Assembly: GCA_050015055.1 (NCBI GenBank)
Contig: JBEKCD010000006.1
Span: forward strand, 124,001-188,000
Reading direction: 5' to 3'
Source of the DNA: JBEKCD01 sp050015055
GTDB taxonomy: Archaea > Thermoproteota > Bathyarchaeia > Bathyarchaeales > Bathycorpusculaceae
Length of the DNA: 64,000 bases
Under the pieces are notes generated by a model. That model was not told the origin of the DNA and made no database searches. It saw nothing but the letters and a program-made list of their open reading frames with translations. Positions 8,719 through 16,245 of this stretch are shown here, in pieces. The first letter of the stretch is position 1, and each line of letters opens with the position of its first letter. The position numbers and the translations under genes were made by a program.

Positions 8719-8999
8719 ATCTCGAGTGCCTCTTTTATCCTGTCCTTGCGGAAACCTGTGATGACGGTTTTCTCGTCGACGACTATCGTAGGGTAGCTAG
8801 GTGAGGCTCCGAGGCGTGTGAATTCCTTCCTGATTTTCTCATGGTCCTCGTCGCTGGCCATGTCAACGTCAACGTACTCGTACTCGATGTCGCTGTCTTT
8901 CAAGAACTGCTTCGTCATCTTGCACCACGCGCAGGTGCTTATCGCATACATCAAAACCTTATGCGTCTTGTTCTTTCCGTTAACTCGGATTTTCTCCAT
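8715..8999 (-). CDS. Glutaredoxin/thioredoxin-fold protein
   Basis: A 94-residue thioredoxin-fold protein with active site CAWC (23-26), the cis-Pro segment SYPTIVVDEKTVITGF and a C-terminal helix. It would be reduced by the FTR encoded immediately downstream and would pass electrons to disulfide substrates. A TATA-like TTATTATATGC (9041-9052, minus) about 45 nt upstream indicates that this gene leads the two-gene unit. Confidence 0.85.
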   Translation of the reverse strand: MEKIRVNGKNKTHKVLMYAISTCAWCKMTKQFLKDSDIEYEYVDVDMASDEDHEKIRKEFTRLGASPSYPTIVVDEKTVITGFRKDRIKEALEI

Positions 9000-9040
9000 T
9001 TTTACACTCGCCGTTTCGTGATTAGCGTATTATCAGCCTT

Positions 9041-9052
9041 GCATATAATAAT
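9041..9052 (-). promoter_or_regulatory. TATA-type promoter for glutaredoxin-FTR unit
   Basis: Minus-strand AATTATTATATGC lies about 45 nt before the glutaredoxin ATG, giving a leader near 20 nt. Confidence 0.45.
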
Positions 9053-9225
9053 TTAGTTTGGGCTTGATGTTGCGAGTATTGGCGAATGCGTCTTCCGCGT
9101 GGTTGATTTGTTCGTGCGTGAGCCTTTGCATTTGAGCGCTCAATTCGTGATTTTTTTTGTTTTCAACTTTCGTGGGGATAAAGAAAGTGTGGGTGTTGGG
9201 GGTTGCCTTGGCTTTTTTTGGTTTT

Positions 9226-9843
9226 TTAGGTTTTTTGGAATTCTTGGAGTCTTTCGTTTGGTTTGTTCCAGTTGACGATGTTCCAGAACGCCTCTATGTA
9301 TTTGGCTCTGTCGTTTTTGTAGTCGATGTAGTATGCGTGTTCCCAGACGTCTAGGACCATGAGGATGTGGAAGCCTGGGTAGACGTTGGTGTTGTGTTTT
9401 TCTACCTGCATTACCGTTGGTCTTTTTGTTTGTTTGTCGATGGTCAACACGGCCCATCCCGAGCCTTCGACGCTCTGGGCGGCTTGAGTAAATTCTTTCT
9501 TGAACCTGTCGAAGCTTCCGAACTCCTTGTCTAACGCGTCGCCGAGGGCTCCGCCCGGTTTTCCGCCTGCTTTCTTAGGTGGTGCTAGGTTGTTCCAGAA
9601 CAGTGAGTGGAGAAGGTTTCCTCCTATGTTGAAGGAGAGTTCCTTCAAGGTGGATTTGACATCCAAGTCTGCTCCTTCCTTTCTGGCCTTGTCCAGCTTT
9701 TGGAGTATCGCGTTTGCACCGTTGACGTATCCCTGATGATGCTTGTCATGGTGTATCGTCAATTGCTCTTTGGACATGTAGGGCTGTAGGTCTCCGTAAT
9801 CGTACGGCAGCTTTGGCAGAGCGTAGAGTTTGCTTGTTTCCAT
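9226..9843 (-). CDS. sod: Superoxide dismutase, Fe/Mn type
   Basis: A 205-residue Fe/Mn superoxide dismutase of normal length. Metal ligands are His31 (TIHHDKHHQGYV), His79 (NLLHSLFW), Asp165 and His169 (LDVWEHAYYIDY). QVEKHNTNVYPG resembles archaeal Fe-type or cambialistic enzymes, but metal preference cannot be settled by eye. It detoxifies superoxide, implying oxygen exposure in an otherwise anaerobic gene set. A strong AGGAGG (about 9852-9857) precedes the ATG, and a TATA box lies further upstream. Confidence 0.93.
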   Translation of the reverse strand: METSKLYALPKLPYDYGDLQPYMSKEQLTIHHDKHHQGYVNGANAILQKLDKARKEGADLDVKSTLKELSFNIGGNLLHSLFWNNLAPPKKAGGKPGGALGDALDKEFGSFDRFKKEFTQAAQSVEGSGWAVLTIDKQTKRPTVMQVEKHNTNVYPGFHILMVLDVWEHAYYIDYKNDRAKYIEAFWNIVNWNKPNERLQEFQKT

Positions 9844-9883
9844 AATGCTTTCCTCCTGCGACTATTACCTTGCAACTCAAGGG

Positions 9884-9892
9884 GTTTTAAAC
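9884..9892 (-). promoter_or_regulatory. TATA-type promoter for sod
   Basis: Minus-strand GGAAAGTTTAAAACC combines a purine-rich BRE-like stretch with a TATA box, centred about 45 nt before the ATG. The short leader carries AGGAGG. Confidence 0.5.
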
Positions 9893-10069
9893 TTTCCGTA
9901 CTACCATGCTGCAGTAACGCGCACTTGTATGATATGAGGTTCCCATTTACTATGATGCAATAGAATAGTGTTTTCTTGAGCAGGCGAGGTGAAATTTACC
10001 GAGGAAGACAATATGTTTAAGCCTGCGCACGAGTAGGACGTATTTCAGAAAGTTCAGGAAGGTGGATGC

Positions 10070-10426
10070 ATGGAGACTCTAACGATGGTTATCAGTAGTT
10101 CTCCATATGGAGACGAGAGAATCTGGAATGCATTGAGGCTGACAGAAGCCTTGTCTTGTTCGAGCGCAAGGGTGAAAGTCAACATTTTCCTCATCGGAGA
10201 CGCTGTGAACGCTGCCAAGAAAGGACAGAAACCTGCTAAGGGATTTTACAACATAGAAAGAATGCTTGCAGATCTCGTCAAGGTGGGTGTGTGCGTCAAT
10301 GTTTGCCATACGAGTATGAACCTGAGAGGGTTAACGGAAGAGGATCTGGTCGAAGGAACCGAAATGGGCACGATAACAGGTCTTTCTAAATGGATAGTAG
10401 AAAGCCAAAAAATCCTATCCTTCTAA
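10070..10426 (+). CDS. DsrE/DsrF-family sulfur-relay protein
   Basis: A 118-residue DsrE-like protein beginning METLTMVISSSPYG, with the family segment VNIFLIGDAVNAAKKGQKP (about 38-55) and GFYNIERML. Cys75 and Cys79 (GVCVNVC) lie where DsrE/TusD proteins carry the persulfide-bearing cysteine. AGGTGG precedes the ATG and ATATGTTTAAGCC (about 10010-10022) is a plausible TATA region. DsrE proteins pass sulfane sulfur between TusA-like carriers. A second DsrE and a TusA lie 3.5 kb downstream, so a joint role is likely but inferred. Confidence 0.75.
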   Translation: METLTMVISSSPYGDERIWNALRLTEALSCSSARVKVNIFLIGDAVNAAKKGQKPAKGFYNIERMLADLVKVGVCVNVCHTSMNLRGLTEEDLVEGTEMGTITGLSKWIVESQKILSF

Positions 10427-10555
10427 GAGTCGTTGGCATTCGTCGCGCGTATTACAGCTAGCATTATTGTTGACATTTTAGATACTCTTTTATTGTGTGT
10501 ACGTACAGAGTTACATGGTTAGCAACAGGCATGGATATTTGCGGTTGGGTGGATT

Positions 10556-12817
10556 ATGGTTGGCGATTTCTTTCTGGGGTTTACAGGTCATGCACATACA
10601 AGGAACGATCTGGAAGCCGATCCGGTCAAGGATTTGCAACTGAGAAAAGAGAACAGTATTGAGGAGGTTCAAAGATTGACCGAAGCGGTTCTGGACAAGC
10701 TTGGGAAGGACATTTCTGATGCTGGGCGCGGCTTGGAAGATGTGAAGTTGCTGGTTCTCTACCTGAGTTATAGGGGCGAAACTGAAGAGCAGGACAGACT
10801 CATCAGTGAGAGCGTTCTGAGAGTCATAGAGAAAAGGTTCAGAGGAAAGACTGTAGCCGAACAGCTTCGCCTGATTGGACATACCACGGCTGGAGAGATA
10901 GAAAATGAGGACCTTGAGTTGAAAGATGTCTCAGGGATTGGCTACAACGGCCTGTCTCTTCTGGCCCTAGTCACCAATCTCCCCGTTGGAATCGGGCGAA
11001 CATGGGGGGTCGAAACGGAAAAAGAAGCTGGGGAAAATGGCAATGAAATGGCTCATGACGCTTGGGTTGACTTCAGTCAAAGCACAGAGTCGAAAGAGCA
11101 TCTTCAGAAAAGCAAGACTCTTCTTGTGTTAACAAGGGGACCAGCGGTTGGAAAAACGGGTTACGAGTTTTTCTTGACTACGGGTATCGCGGACTTTGTG
11201 AGAAGTGCCCGCGAAGCGCGAATAACAAATGTGTTGGGAGGATGTAGCGGTGATGGCATCATCGGTCAGCACATGCATCAGTTTTATGGCAGGATCGGCA
11301 GACAATCAGAACTGAAGGTTCTTGATAATGACGCTGTGTGCGCCTTGATCCCTAACATGGTTGAGCCCTCATTTGGTCTTGATGTGTCGCCGGTAAGAAG
11401 GATTGGAGGATCCTATGTCTTTCACTTTGACCCTGATGCAGAACCCAAGTTCAAGTATCTCAAGCGTATAGGAGATAAGGATCCTCGGGAAGTACACGCC
11501 AGGATAATATACGAAAACGAAGCCCAAATATCTCGTGAGAGAGGGTTACCCGCGTCCAATGAGAAGGAGTTTTTTCAGCAGATCTCTGAAATTGATGGAA
11601 TACCATTGAACCTGACTCTGGCCAAGTATGCTTTTGCTTTTCCTTTTGGAAACTATGCGCCGGCAAGCCTTATACGCGTGCATGGACAGACTGTGGAACT
11701 CCTTCAGCCTATTAGAAGCCATGACCCTTCCATACCTGGCTACGTTGTCGTCATTGATCACGAGAGAGTCCAGAAGGGGGCAAGGAACGTGTTCAACATG
11801 CTTAGAGAGAATCGAGGTTTCAGGGAGAGAGACACTACACTCATAGTGACTTGTGTTTCTCGGAGACTGGCGGAGATGATTGCTGGATGCAACTCGAATA
11901 CAGAGTGTCAGATTTTCAGGGAGGCGCTTTCTTCAACGCAAGTGATGGGGTTTATCGCCTATGGTGAGTTGTCTTTTACGTATCTCTTGCAAGAGCCTTT
12001 TGTTTACAACTTCAGTTGTTGGGGAATGACACTTCGCTCTCTGGAGGATGGAAGACAGGGCAAGCGTGGAAAGTCTGTGGGCACGGCGTTGGAAAGAAAG
12101 GGACTCGTTCAGCAACAGAAGGATGTCTGTGTTGAAGAGGGCGTGAAACGTTGCCGCAGCGGATACGCTGATCTTGACAGGTTGCTGTGCGGTGGAATAC
12201 CTGAGAACTATGCGGTCGCGTTGACTACGCCTTCATGCGACGAAAGGGAGCTGCTGGTGAAATGCTTTCTTGAAGCTGGAGCGAGAAAGGGGGAGCCCAC
12301 ATTCTTTCTCACCGTTGATCCGAGCAATACAAAATCGTTGGCAGAAGAGTGTCAATCTAACTTCTACCTCTTCGTGTGCAATCCCCAGGCAGACGCAGTC
12401 GTCAAAAGCTCAGCAAACGTTTTCAAGTTGAAAGGAGTGGAAAACCTCACCGACATCGGCATAGCCTTGACTTCGGCCATCCGCAAACTAGACCCTTCGC
12501 AAAAGAGCCCAAGAAGAATCTGCATAGACTTAATCTCGGATATTCTGCTACAACACCACGCAGTCCAAACTAGAAGATGGTTGACAGCACTCATTACAGA
12601 ATTGAAGTCAACTGGATTCACCACTCTGGCGGTAGTTGATCCGCAGATGCACCCTTCAGAGGAGCTTCACGCAATTCTAGGGCTGTTCGAAGGCGAGATA
12701 AGCGTTTACGAGAAAGAAACTGGAAGAGGCTTGAGAAAATGCTTGAAGATCAAGAAAATGAGCAACCACAAATACCTCGAAGAAGAGCTGCTTCTGAGCA
12801 AAGTTCGGAAGGTCTGA
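10556..12817 (+). CDS. FIST sensory domains fused to degenerate KaiC ATPase domain
   Basis: A 753-residue protein. Residues about 1-300 match FIST_N (GHTTAGEIENEDLELKDVSG, LGGCSGDG), and about 310-510 match FIST_C (PFGNYAPASLIRVHGQTVEL, GFIAYGELS). FIST domains are thought to bind small ligands in signalling proteins. Residues about 530-753 are KaiC-like, opening RCRSGYADLDRLLCGGIPENY. The P-loop position reads TTPSCDEREL (about 556-565) instead of GxxGxGKT, so ATP binding at that site looks lost. RRICIDLISDILL marks the Walker B region. The start ATG 10556 follows GGGTGG. FIST domains usually join histidine kinases or cyclases, so this pseudo-ATPase output is unusual. Confidence 0.75.
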   Translation: MVGDFFLGFTGHAHTRNDLEADPVKDLQLRKENSIEEVQRLTEAVLDKLGKDISDAGRGLEDVKLLVLYLSYRGETEEQDRLISESVLRVIEKRFRGKTVAEQLRLIGHTTAGEIENEDLELKDVSGIGYNGLSLLALVTNLPVGIGRTWGVETEKEAGENGNEMAHDAWVDFSQSTESKEHLQKSKTLLVLTRGPAVGKTGYEFFLTTGIADFVRSAREARITNVLGGCSGDGIIGQHMHQFYGRIGRQSELKVLDNDAVCALIPNMVEPSFGLDVSPVRRIGGSYVFHFDPDAEPKFKYLKRIGDKDPREVHARIIYENEAQISRERGLPASNEKEFFQQISEIDGIPLNLTLAKYAFAFPFGNYAPASLIRVHGQTVELLQPIRSHDPSIPGYVVVIDHERVQKGARNVFNMLRENRGFRERDTTLIVTCVSRRLAEMIAGCNSNTECQIFREALSSTQVMGFIAYGELSFTYLLQEPFVYNFSCWGMTLRSLEDGRQGKRGKSVGTALERKGLVQQQKDVCVEEGVKRCRSGYADLDRLLCGGIPENYAVALTTPSCDERELLVKCFLEAGARKGEPTFFLTVDPSNTKSLAEECQSNFYLFVCNPQADAVVKSSANVFKLKGVENLTDIGIALTSAIRKLDPSQKSPRRICIDLISDILLQHHAVQTRRWLTALITELKSTGFTTLAVVDPQMHPSEELHAILGLFEGEISVYEKETGRGLRKCLKIKKMSNHKYLEEELLLSKVRKV

Positions 12818-12839
12818 ATCAGTCAAGCAATCTTGATGG

Positions 12840-12855
12840 CTAGTGCGCGCACTAG
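12840..12855. repeat. Perfect 16-bp palindrome CTAGTGCGCGCACTAG
   Basis: The full 16 bases equal their reverse complement. It lies 22 bp after the stop of the FIST-KaiC gene, just before a dispersed repeat element, and belongs to a set of GCGCGC-cored intergenic palindromes in this window. Confidence 0.75.
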
Positions 12856-12872
12856 AATTGACTGGGTAACAA

Positions 12873-12995
12873 TTGACCTTAAAAAAGGGGTCACAGAATT
12901 TTCTTCACGACCCAACAGTAGCAATTATAGAATTAGAAGGGCTTTTGAGCAATGTTGAAAGAATGGCAAAAGGTAACAAGTCGTAATACGCGCAC
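12873..12995 (+). repeat. Dispersed ~120-bp element, copy A (possible 37-aa ORF)
   Basis: This copy starts with a small dyad (TTGACC ... GGTCA), continues about 90 bp and ends TAATACGCGCAC. It matches the reverse complement of 58079-58197. In the 90-base 3' part I count 70 identities (about 78%). A TTG at 12873 opens a 37-codon frame, MTLKKGSQNFLHDPTVAII and ending NVERMAKGNKS, that closes at 12986. Copy B encodes the same C-terminal pattern, HNPAVAI ... NVERVAKGNNS. Conservation at codon level, with the stop in the same place, hints at a short peptide or a decayed gene tail. Confidence 0.6.
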
Positions 12996-13070
12996 TGCAC
13001 TTCGGTTCGCAGCGTCAGAAACGGAAGAGTTAATATTTCCAAGCTTTCATTCTAGGATGGGTGAATCAGC

Positions 13071-13379
13071 TTGCCGATAGATCCTGATTTTCAGAAGAAA
13101 CGAACGGTTGCGGGGCAACACAAAGGACACAATGTTTGGGGGCCTGTGGAAGCGCCCAAGAAGCTGGGCATACATGGGACCACCGTGGCTGTTGACTGGG
13201 ATTTGTGTACCGGGGACGGCGTCTGCATTGAGGTTTGCCCCGTCACGTTGTTTGATTGGGGCGATTCTCTCGGCCATCCGAATTCCGAAAAGAAATCTGA
13301 TCCCGTCAGAGAACAAGACTGCATAAAATGCCTTGCCTGCGAGACTCAGTGCCCCACGCAAGCCATCAAAATATCATAG
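13071..13379 (+). CDS. zfx: Zinc-containing dicluster ferredoxin
   Basis: A 102-residue ferredoxin with the N-terminal zinc extension known from Sulfolobus. His17, His20 and His35 plus Asp77 fit the three-His/one-Asp zinc site. Cluster 1 has Cys46, Asp49, Cys52 and Cys56 (CTGDGVCIEVCP); Asp in place of one Cys indicates a [3Fe-4S] cluster. Cluster 2 is Cys84, 87, 90, 94 (CIKCLACETQCP), a [4Fe-4S]. The start is TTG with GGTGA 7 nt upstream, and TTAATATTT (13029-13038 region) can serve as TATA. Ferredoxin is the electron carrier for oxoacid oxidoreductases and possibly for Fe-S assembly, since it heads the sulfur gene cluster. Confidence 0.88.
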   Translation: MPIDPDFQKKRTVAGQHKGHNVWGPVEAPKKLGIHGTTVAVDWDLCTGDGVCIEVCPVTLFDWGDSLGHPNSEKKSDPVREQDCIKCLACETQCPTQAIKIS

Positions 13380-13453
13380 ACGAATGTTACAGCCTTTTAG
13401 ACCCAAAAGAAATTTATTCCCCTTTTTTGGCTCTCTTGATCAGAGGCTACGTT

Positions 13454-13690
13454 ATGAAGGGCAAACCTGACAAAACGTTGGACTGTGTGGGCCTATACTG
13501 TCCTGAACCCGTCTTTAAGACAAGACTAGAATTGGACGAGCTGAGAGTTGGCGAGACTCTGGAGGTCCTTGCAGACGATCCTGCTGCAGAGTCTGACATA
13601 AGGAGTCTGGTGAAGAATCTGGAACAGGAATTGGTGAGCGTCAACAAGGAAGGCAATACGGTTCGTATATTAATAAGGAAGGTTAAGTGA
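13454..13690 (+). CDS. TusA/SirA-like sulfur carrier
   Basis: A 78-residue TusA-fold protein starting at ATG 13454 (MKGKPDKTLDCVGLYCPEP). The CPxP motif places the sulfur-carrying Cys at residue 16; Cys11 is an additional cysteine. The helix FKTRLELDEL and the terminal strand VRILIRK complete the fold. TusA proteins carry persulfide between desulfurases and acceptors. AAATTTAT (about 13410-13417) can act as TATA. The gene lies between the ferredoxin and a DsrE gene, 24 nt before the latter, consistent with one sulfur-transfer operon. Confidence 0.85.
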   Translation: MKGKPDKTLDCVGLYCPEPVFKTRLELDELRVGETLEVLADDPAAESDIRSLVKNLEQELVSVNKEGNTVRILIRKVK

Positions 13691-13714
13691 GAATTGCAGA
13701 GGAAGTGAAATGAA

Positions 13715-14086
13715 ATGAGCGTTAAGAAGAAAAAAATACTGTACGTGCAGACCAGCGGTGTTGATACGCCTGAGCGTGCCTATGCACCGTTCATTCTGGC
13801 AACTACTGCTGCAATGATGAACCTTGACGCCACTGTCTACTTCGTGATTAAGGGTATTACTCTTGTCAAGAAGGGTGAAGCTGAGAAAATCAAGATGGGC
13901 AGTTTTCCGTCGCTCAAAGAGGTACTGGATCAGGCAGTCAAAGCCGGGGTTAAGCTTGTCGTGTGCGAACAGAGCTGTGGACTGATGGGAATTCCGAGGG
14001 GCGACTTTACGAAAGAATCACAGATTGTCGGTGCTGCAACCCTCAATGATCTAGCCCTCAACGCAGACGCCGTTCTATGCTTCTGA
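13715..14086 (+). CDS. DsrE-family protein of the Fe-S/sulfur cluster
   Basis: A 123-residue DsrE-like protein (MSVKKKKILYVQTSGVDTPE). A flavodoxin-like fold is suggested by TVYFVIKGITLVKKG. CEQSCG (Cys84, Cys88) supplies candidate sulfur-binding cysteines, and the C-terminus is NADAVLCF. It overlaps the next gene if that gene starts at 14077. Together with TusA on one side and IscS/IscU on the other, it looks like a relay step delivering sulfane sulfur to cluster assembly. Confidence 0.8.
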   Translation: MSVKKKKILYVQTSGVDTPERAYAPFILATTAAMMNLDATVYFVIKGITLVKKGEAEKIKMGSFPSLKEVLDQAVKAGVKLVVCEQSCGLMGIPRGDFTKESQIVGAATLNDLALNADAVLCF

Positions 14087-15282
14087 GTGAGCAGATCTTG
14101 TCGGCTGCAAAACGCGTCTACATGGATCACGCAGCGGGCAGACCAGTGGAACCCCGCGTGATAGAGGCCATGTTGCCCTACATGAAGTCATCCTATGGAA
14201 ACCCATCATCACTACACGTGTTTGGACAGGAAGCAAAGCGTGCAGTCGAAGAAGCAAGGGCACAGGTTGCAAAATTAATCAACGCTGAGAAAAAAGAATC
14301 AGTAATTTTCACTTCAGGAGCAACAGAGAGCAACAACCTGGCCATCAAAGGCGTGGCCAACCGCAACAAGGACCGTGGAACCCGAATTCTAACCTCGAGT
14401 GTCGAACACATGTCCGTCGTTAACCCTTGCAAGTTCTTGACCACAAAAGGATTTGAAGTCGTCTTCCTTCCGGTTGACAGGTACGGTTTCCTGAATCTTG
14501 AAAGCCTGCAGAAAGAACTGACAGACAAGACAGTCCTCGTCTCAGTAGTGTACGCAAACGGGGAAATAGGAACAATCGAACCGATAAAAGAAATCAGCAA
14601 GATCGTGCACGGCAAGAACGTCTATCTGCACGTTGATGCCACGGCCGCCTGTGGCCAGGTCCCCCTGGACGTTAGGAACGAGGGTATAGACCTGCTAACA
14701 ATCTCTTCGAACGACATGTATGGGCCGAGAGGTGTGGGTGCGCTCTACGTGAAAGATGGAGTGCGCCTAGAACCTTTGTTGCACGGCGGCGGCCAGGAGA
14801 GAGGTCTAAGGTCTGGCACAGAGAACGTAGCAGCCATGGTAGGGTTTGGAAAGGCCGCAGAATTGGCCAAGAAAGAAATGCAAACCGAAAGCGCCCGACT
14901 CACAAGACTCAGAGACAGATTCATCGACGGCTTGCTCAAGCCGATTCCATACTCTTTCTTGGACGGGCATCCCACGACACGCTTGCCCGACAACGTCTCC
15001 GTCAGATACAACTTCATAGAGGGAGAGTCCATGCTGCTCAGCCTAGACATGATGGGCGTGTACGCGTCATCGGGTTCAGCCTGCACGGCGAAAACTCTGG
15101 AACCCTCACACGTGCTCTTGGCAATCGGACTGAAACACGAAGAGGCTCACGGTTCCCTGATGTTCACTCTGGGCAGAAGTAACACTGAAGAAGACGCTGA
15201 CTATGCAGCAAGCTTAATGCCAGACATCGTCAAAAGACTAAGAGATATGTCACCTCTGACACCTAAGGAGCTGAAAACATAA
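14077..15282 (+). CDS. iscS: Cysteine desulfurase-like IscS/NifS lacking the PLP lysine
   Basis: A 401-residue NifS/IscS-fold protein. Overall sequence is normal: VYMDHAAGRPVEPRVIEAM, GATESNN, SVEHMSV, LRSGTENV. The catalytic-loop cysteine is present (Cys336, SSGSACTAKTLEPSHV). The internal-aldimine motif, normally SxHKxYGPKG, reads SSNDMYGPRG (residues 210-219), so His-Lys is replaced by Asn212-Asp213. The PLP-ring Asp is kept (HVDATAACGQ), but the Gln three residues later is Ala. As I recall, Archaeoglobus fulgidus IscS also has Asp at this lysine and forms a complex with IscU. It may be a scaffold or persulfide acceptor. Alternative starts are TTG 14098 and ATG 14122. Confidence 0.85.
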   Translation: MLLSEQILSAAKRVYMDHAAGRPVEPRVIEAMLPYMKSSYGNPSSLHVFGQEAKRAVEEARAQVAKLINAEKKESVIFTSGATESNNLAIKGVANRNKDRGTRILTSSVEHMSVVNPCKFLTTKGFEVVFLPVDRYGFLNLESLQKELTDKTVLVSVVYANGEIGTIEPIKEISKIVHGKNVYLHVDATAACGQVPLDVRNEGIDLLTISSNDMYGPRGVGALYVKDGVRLEPLLHGGGQERGLRSGTENVAAMVGFGKAAELAKKEMQTESARLTRLRDRFIDGLLKPIPYSFLDGHPTTRLPDNVSVRYNFIEGESMLLSLDMMGVYASSGSACTAKTLEPSHVLLAIGLKHEEAHGSLMFTLGRSNTEEDADYAASLMPDIVKRLRDMSPLTPKELKT

Positions 15283-15662
15283 TGTACACGGAAAAAGTCA
15301 TGGAACACTTCAAGAACCCCCGTAACGTCGGAGAAATCCCGGATGCTGACGGCGTGGGCACGGTGGGCAACCCGGTCTGTGGAGACTTAATGACTATCTA
15401 TATTAAAGTAAAAGACAACCGCTTGGTCGATATCAAGTTCAAAACATTTGGGTGTGGCTCAGCAATTGCGACGAGTAGCATGATAACCGAATTGGCCAAA
15501 GGAAAAACGTTGGAAGAAGGCTTGAAAATCACCCGGGCAAACGTGGCTGATGAGCTTGGTGGGCTTCCTGCCGTCAAAATGCACTGTTCCAACCTTGCCG
15601 CGGACGCGTTGCACGCCGCAATTGAAGATTATTACAAGAAGCATGGAAAAGGTGGAGACTAA
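15282..15662 (+). CDS. iscU: IscU-type Fe-S cluster scaffold
   Basis: A 126-residue scaffold with all cluster ligands: Cys33 and Asp35 (NPVCGD), Cys58 (FGCGSAIA) and Cys102 (KMHCSNLAADAL). It opens MYTEKVMEHFKNPRNVG, typical of NifU/IscU N-terminal domains. Its ATG shares one base with the stop of the IscS-like gene (TAATG), so the two are translationally coupled. It assembles [2Fe-2S]/[4Fe-4S] clusters and hands them to apoproteins. The NifU C-terminal domain is absent. Confidence 0.93.
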   Translation: MYTEKVMEHFKNPRNVGEIPDADGVGTVGNPVCGDLMTIYIKVKDNRLVDIKFKTFGCGSAIATSSMITELAKGKTLEEGLKITRANVADELGGLPAVKMHCSNLAADALHAAIEDYYKKHGKGGD

Positions 15663-15665
15663 GAA

Positions 15666-15821
15666 ATGAAGCCGCAATTTGTCCGATGTGAATTCTGCAA
15701 AGCAGAAGTGCCGCAGGAAGCGTGCAAACTCGCCGCTCACCACACAGTGATTGAGGGCAAAGAGTACATTTTCTGCTGCGCAAAATGTGCCCAAAAATAC
15801 CAACAGAAAAAGAAAAAGTGA
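15666..15821 (+). CDS. 51-aa cysteine-rich TRASH/YHS-like protein of the isc operon
   Basis: Starting ATG 15666, 3 nt after iscU, it reads MKPQFVRCEFCKAEVPQEAC and continues to YIFCCAKCAQKYQQ plus a lysine tail. Cys8/Cys11 and Cys37-38/Cys41 form two knuckles, typical of small treble-clef metal-binding (TRASH/YHS-like) modules. Tight spacing puts it in the iscS-iscU transcription unit, so it may bind iron or zinc or guard the scaffold. Exact role unknown. Confidence 0.72.
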   Translation: MKPQFVRCEFCKAEVPQEACKLAAHHTVIEGKEYIFCCAKCAQKYQQKKKK

Positions 15822-15832
15822 CACAGGCATTC

Positions 15833-15851
15833 GGGAGACTCCCCTTTTTTT
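15833..15851 (+). terminator. Hairpin plus T-run after the isc operon
   Basis: GGGAGACTCCCC followed by seven T residues lies 12 nt after the stop of the small TRASH-like gene. The stem is short, but the T-run on the coding strand suits archaeal termination. Confidence 0.5.
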
Positions 15852-15883
15852 CTACTTTCCTCATAATGCCCGGTTTGGCGATC

Positions 15884-15891
15884 TTTATAAG
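15884..15891 (+). promoter_or_regulatory. TATA box for 72-aa gene
   Basis: TTTATAAG lies about 37 nt before the ATG at 15925, a normal archaeal distance. It marks the start of a new transcription unit after the isc terminator. Confidence 0.5.
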
Positions 15892-15924
15892 CCAAACAGG
15901 AAGAAGCGTATTCGGTGGTTAAGA

Positions 15925-16143
15925 ATGACTTGTTGGAAATGGTTTGACGGGATGTTGAAAGAAGCCGGAATAAAAGTGACCGACAAGAACAAAGACAAAA
16001 TCGACAAGGTCATCCACCGCTATGTCGGCGAACAATCGAGCTACGGCCGCTGCTCAGCAGACTGGCGCAAAGCTAGGAAAGAGATTCAAGATGATAAAGC
16101 GATGAAAAAGGAACTCATCGAGCAACTCCAAACTGCAATGTAA
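15925..16143 (+). CDS. Small conserved-looking archaeal protein, 72 aa, unknown function
   Basis: It reads MTCWKWFDGMLKEAGIKVTD, then a KDKIDKVIHRYVGEQ helix and SSYGRCSADW, ending in a charged helix. ATG 15925 is chosen because of the TATA box 37 nt upstream; the frame is open further 5' but overlaps the previous gene. Cys3 and Cys43 and the aromatic-rich N-terminus are notable. All-helical, soluble. I do not recognise a characterised family. Confidence 0.65.
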   Translation: MTCWKWFDGMLKEAGIKVTDKNKDKIDKVIHRYVGEQSSYGRCSADWRKARKEIQDDKAMKKELIEQLQTAM

Positions 16144-16201
16144 CCTTCCTTCTAACATTATGTGCCCAAGAGACTTTCTGAAACGCGCTTGCTGCACGGT
16201 A

Positions 16202-16212
16202 GACTTTAAATA
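16202..16212 (+). promoter_or_regulatory. TATA-type promoter for rubredoxin
   Basis: GACTTTAAATATCG lies about 38 nt before the rubredoxin ATG. Confidence 0.45.
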
Positions 16213-16245
16213 TCGTGAAGCGATGATTTCTCGCAAATGTGAGGA

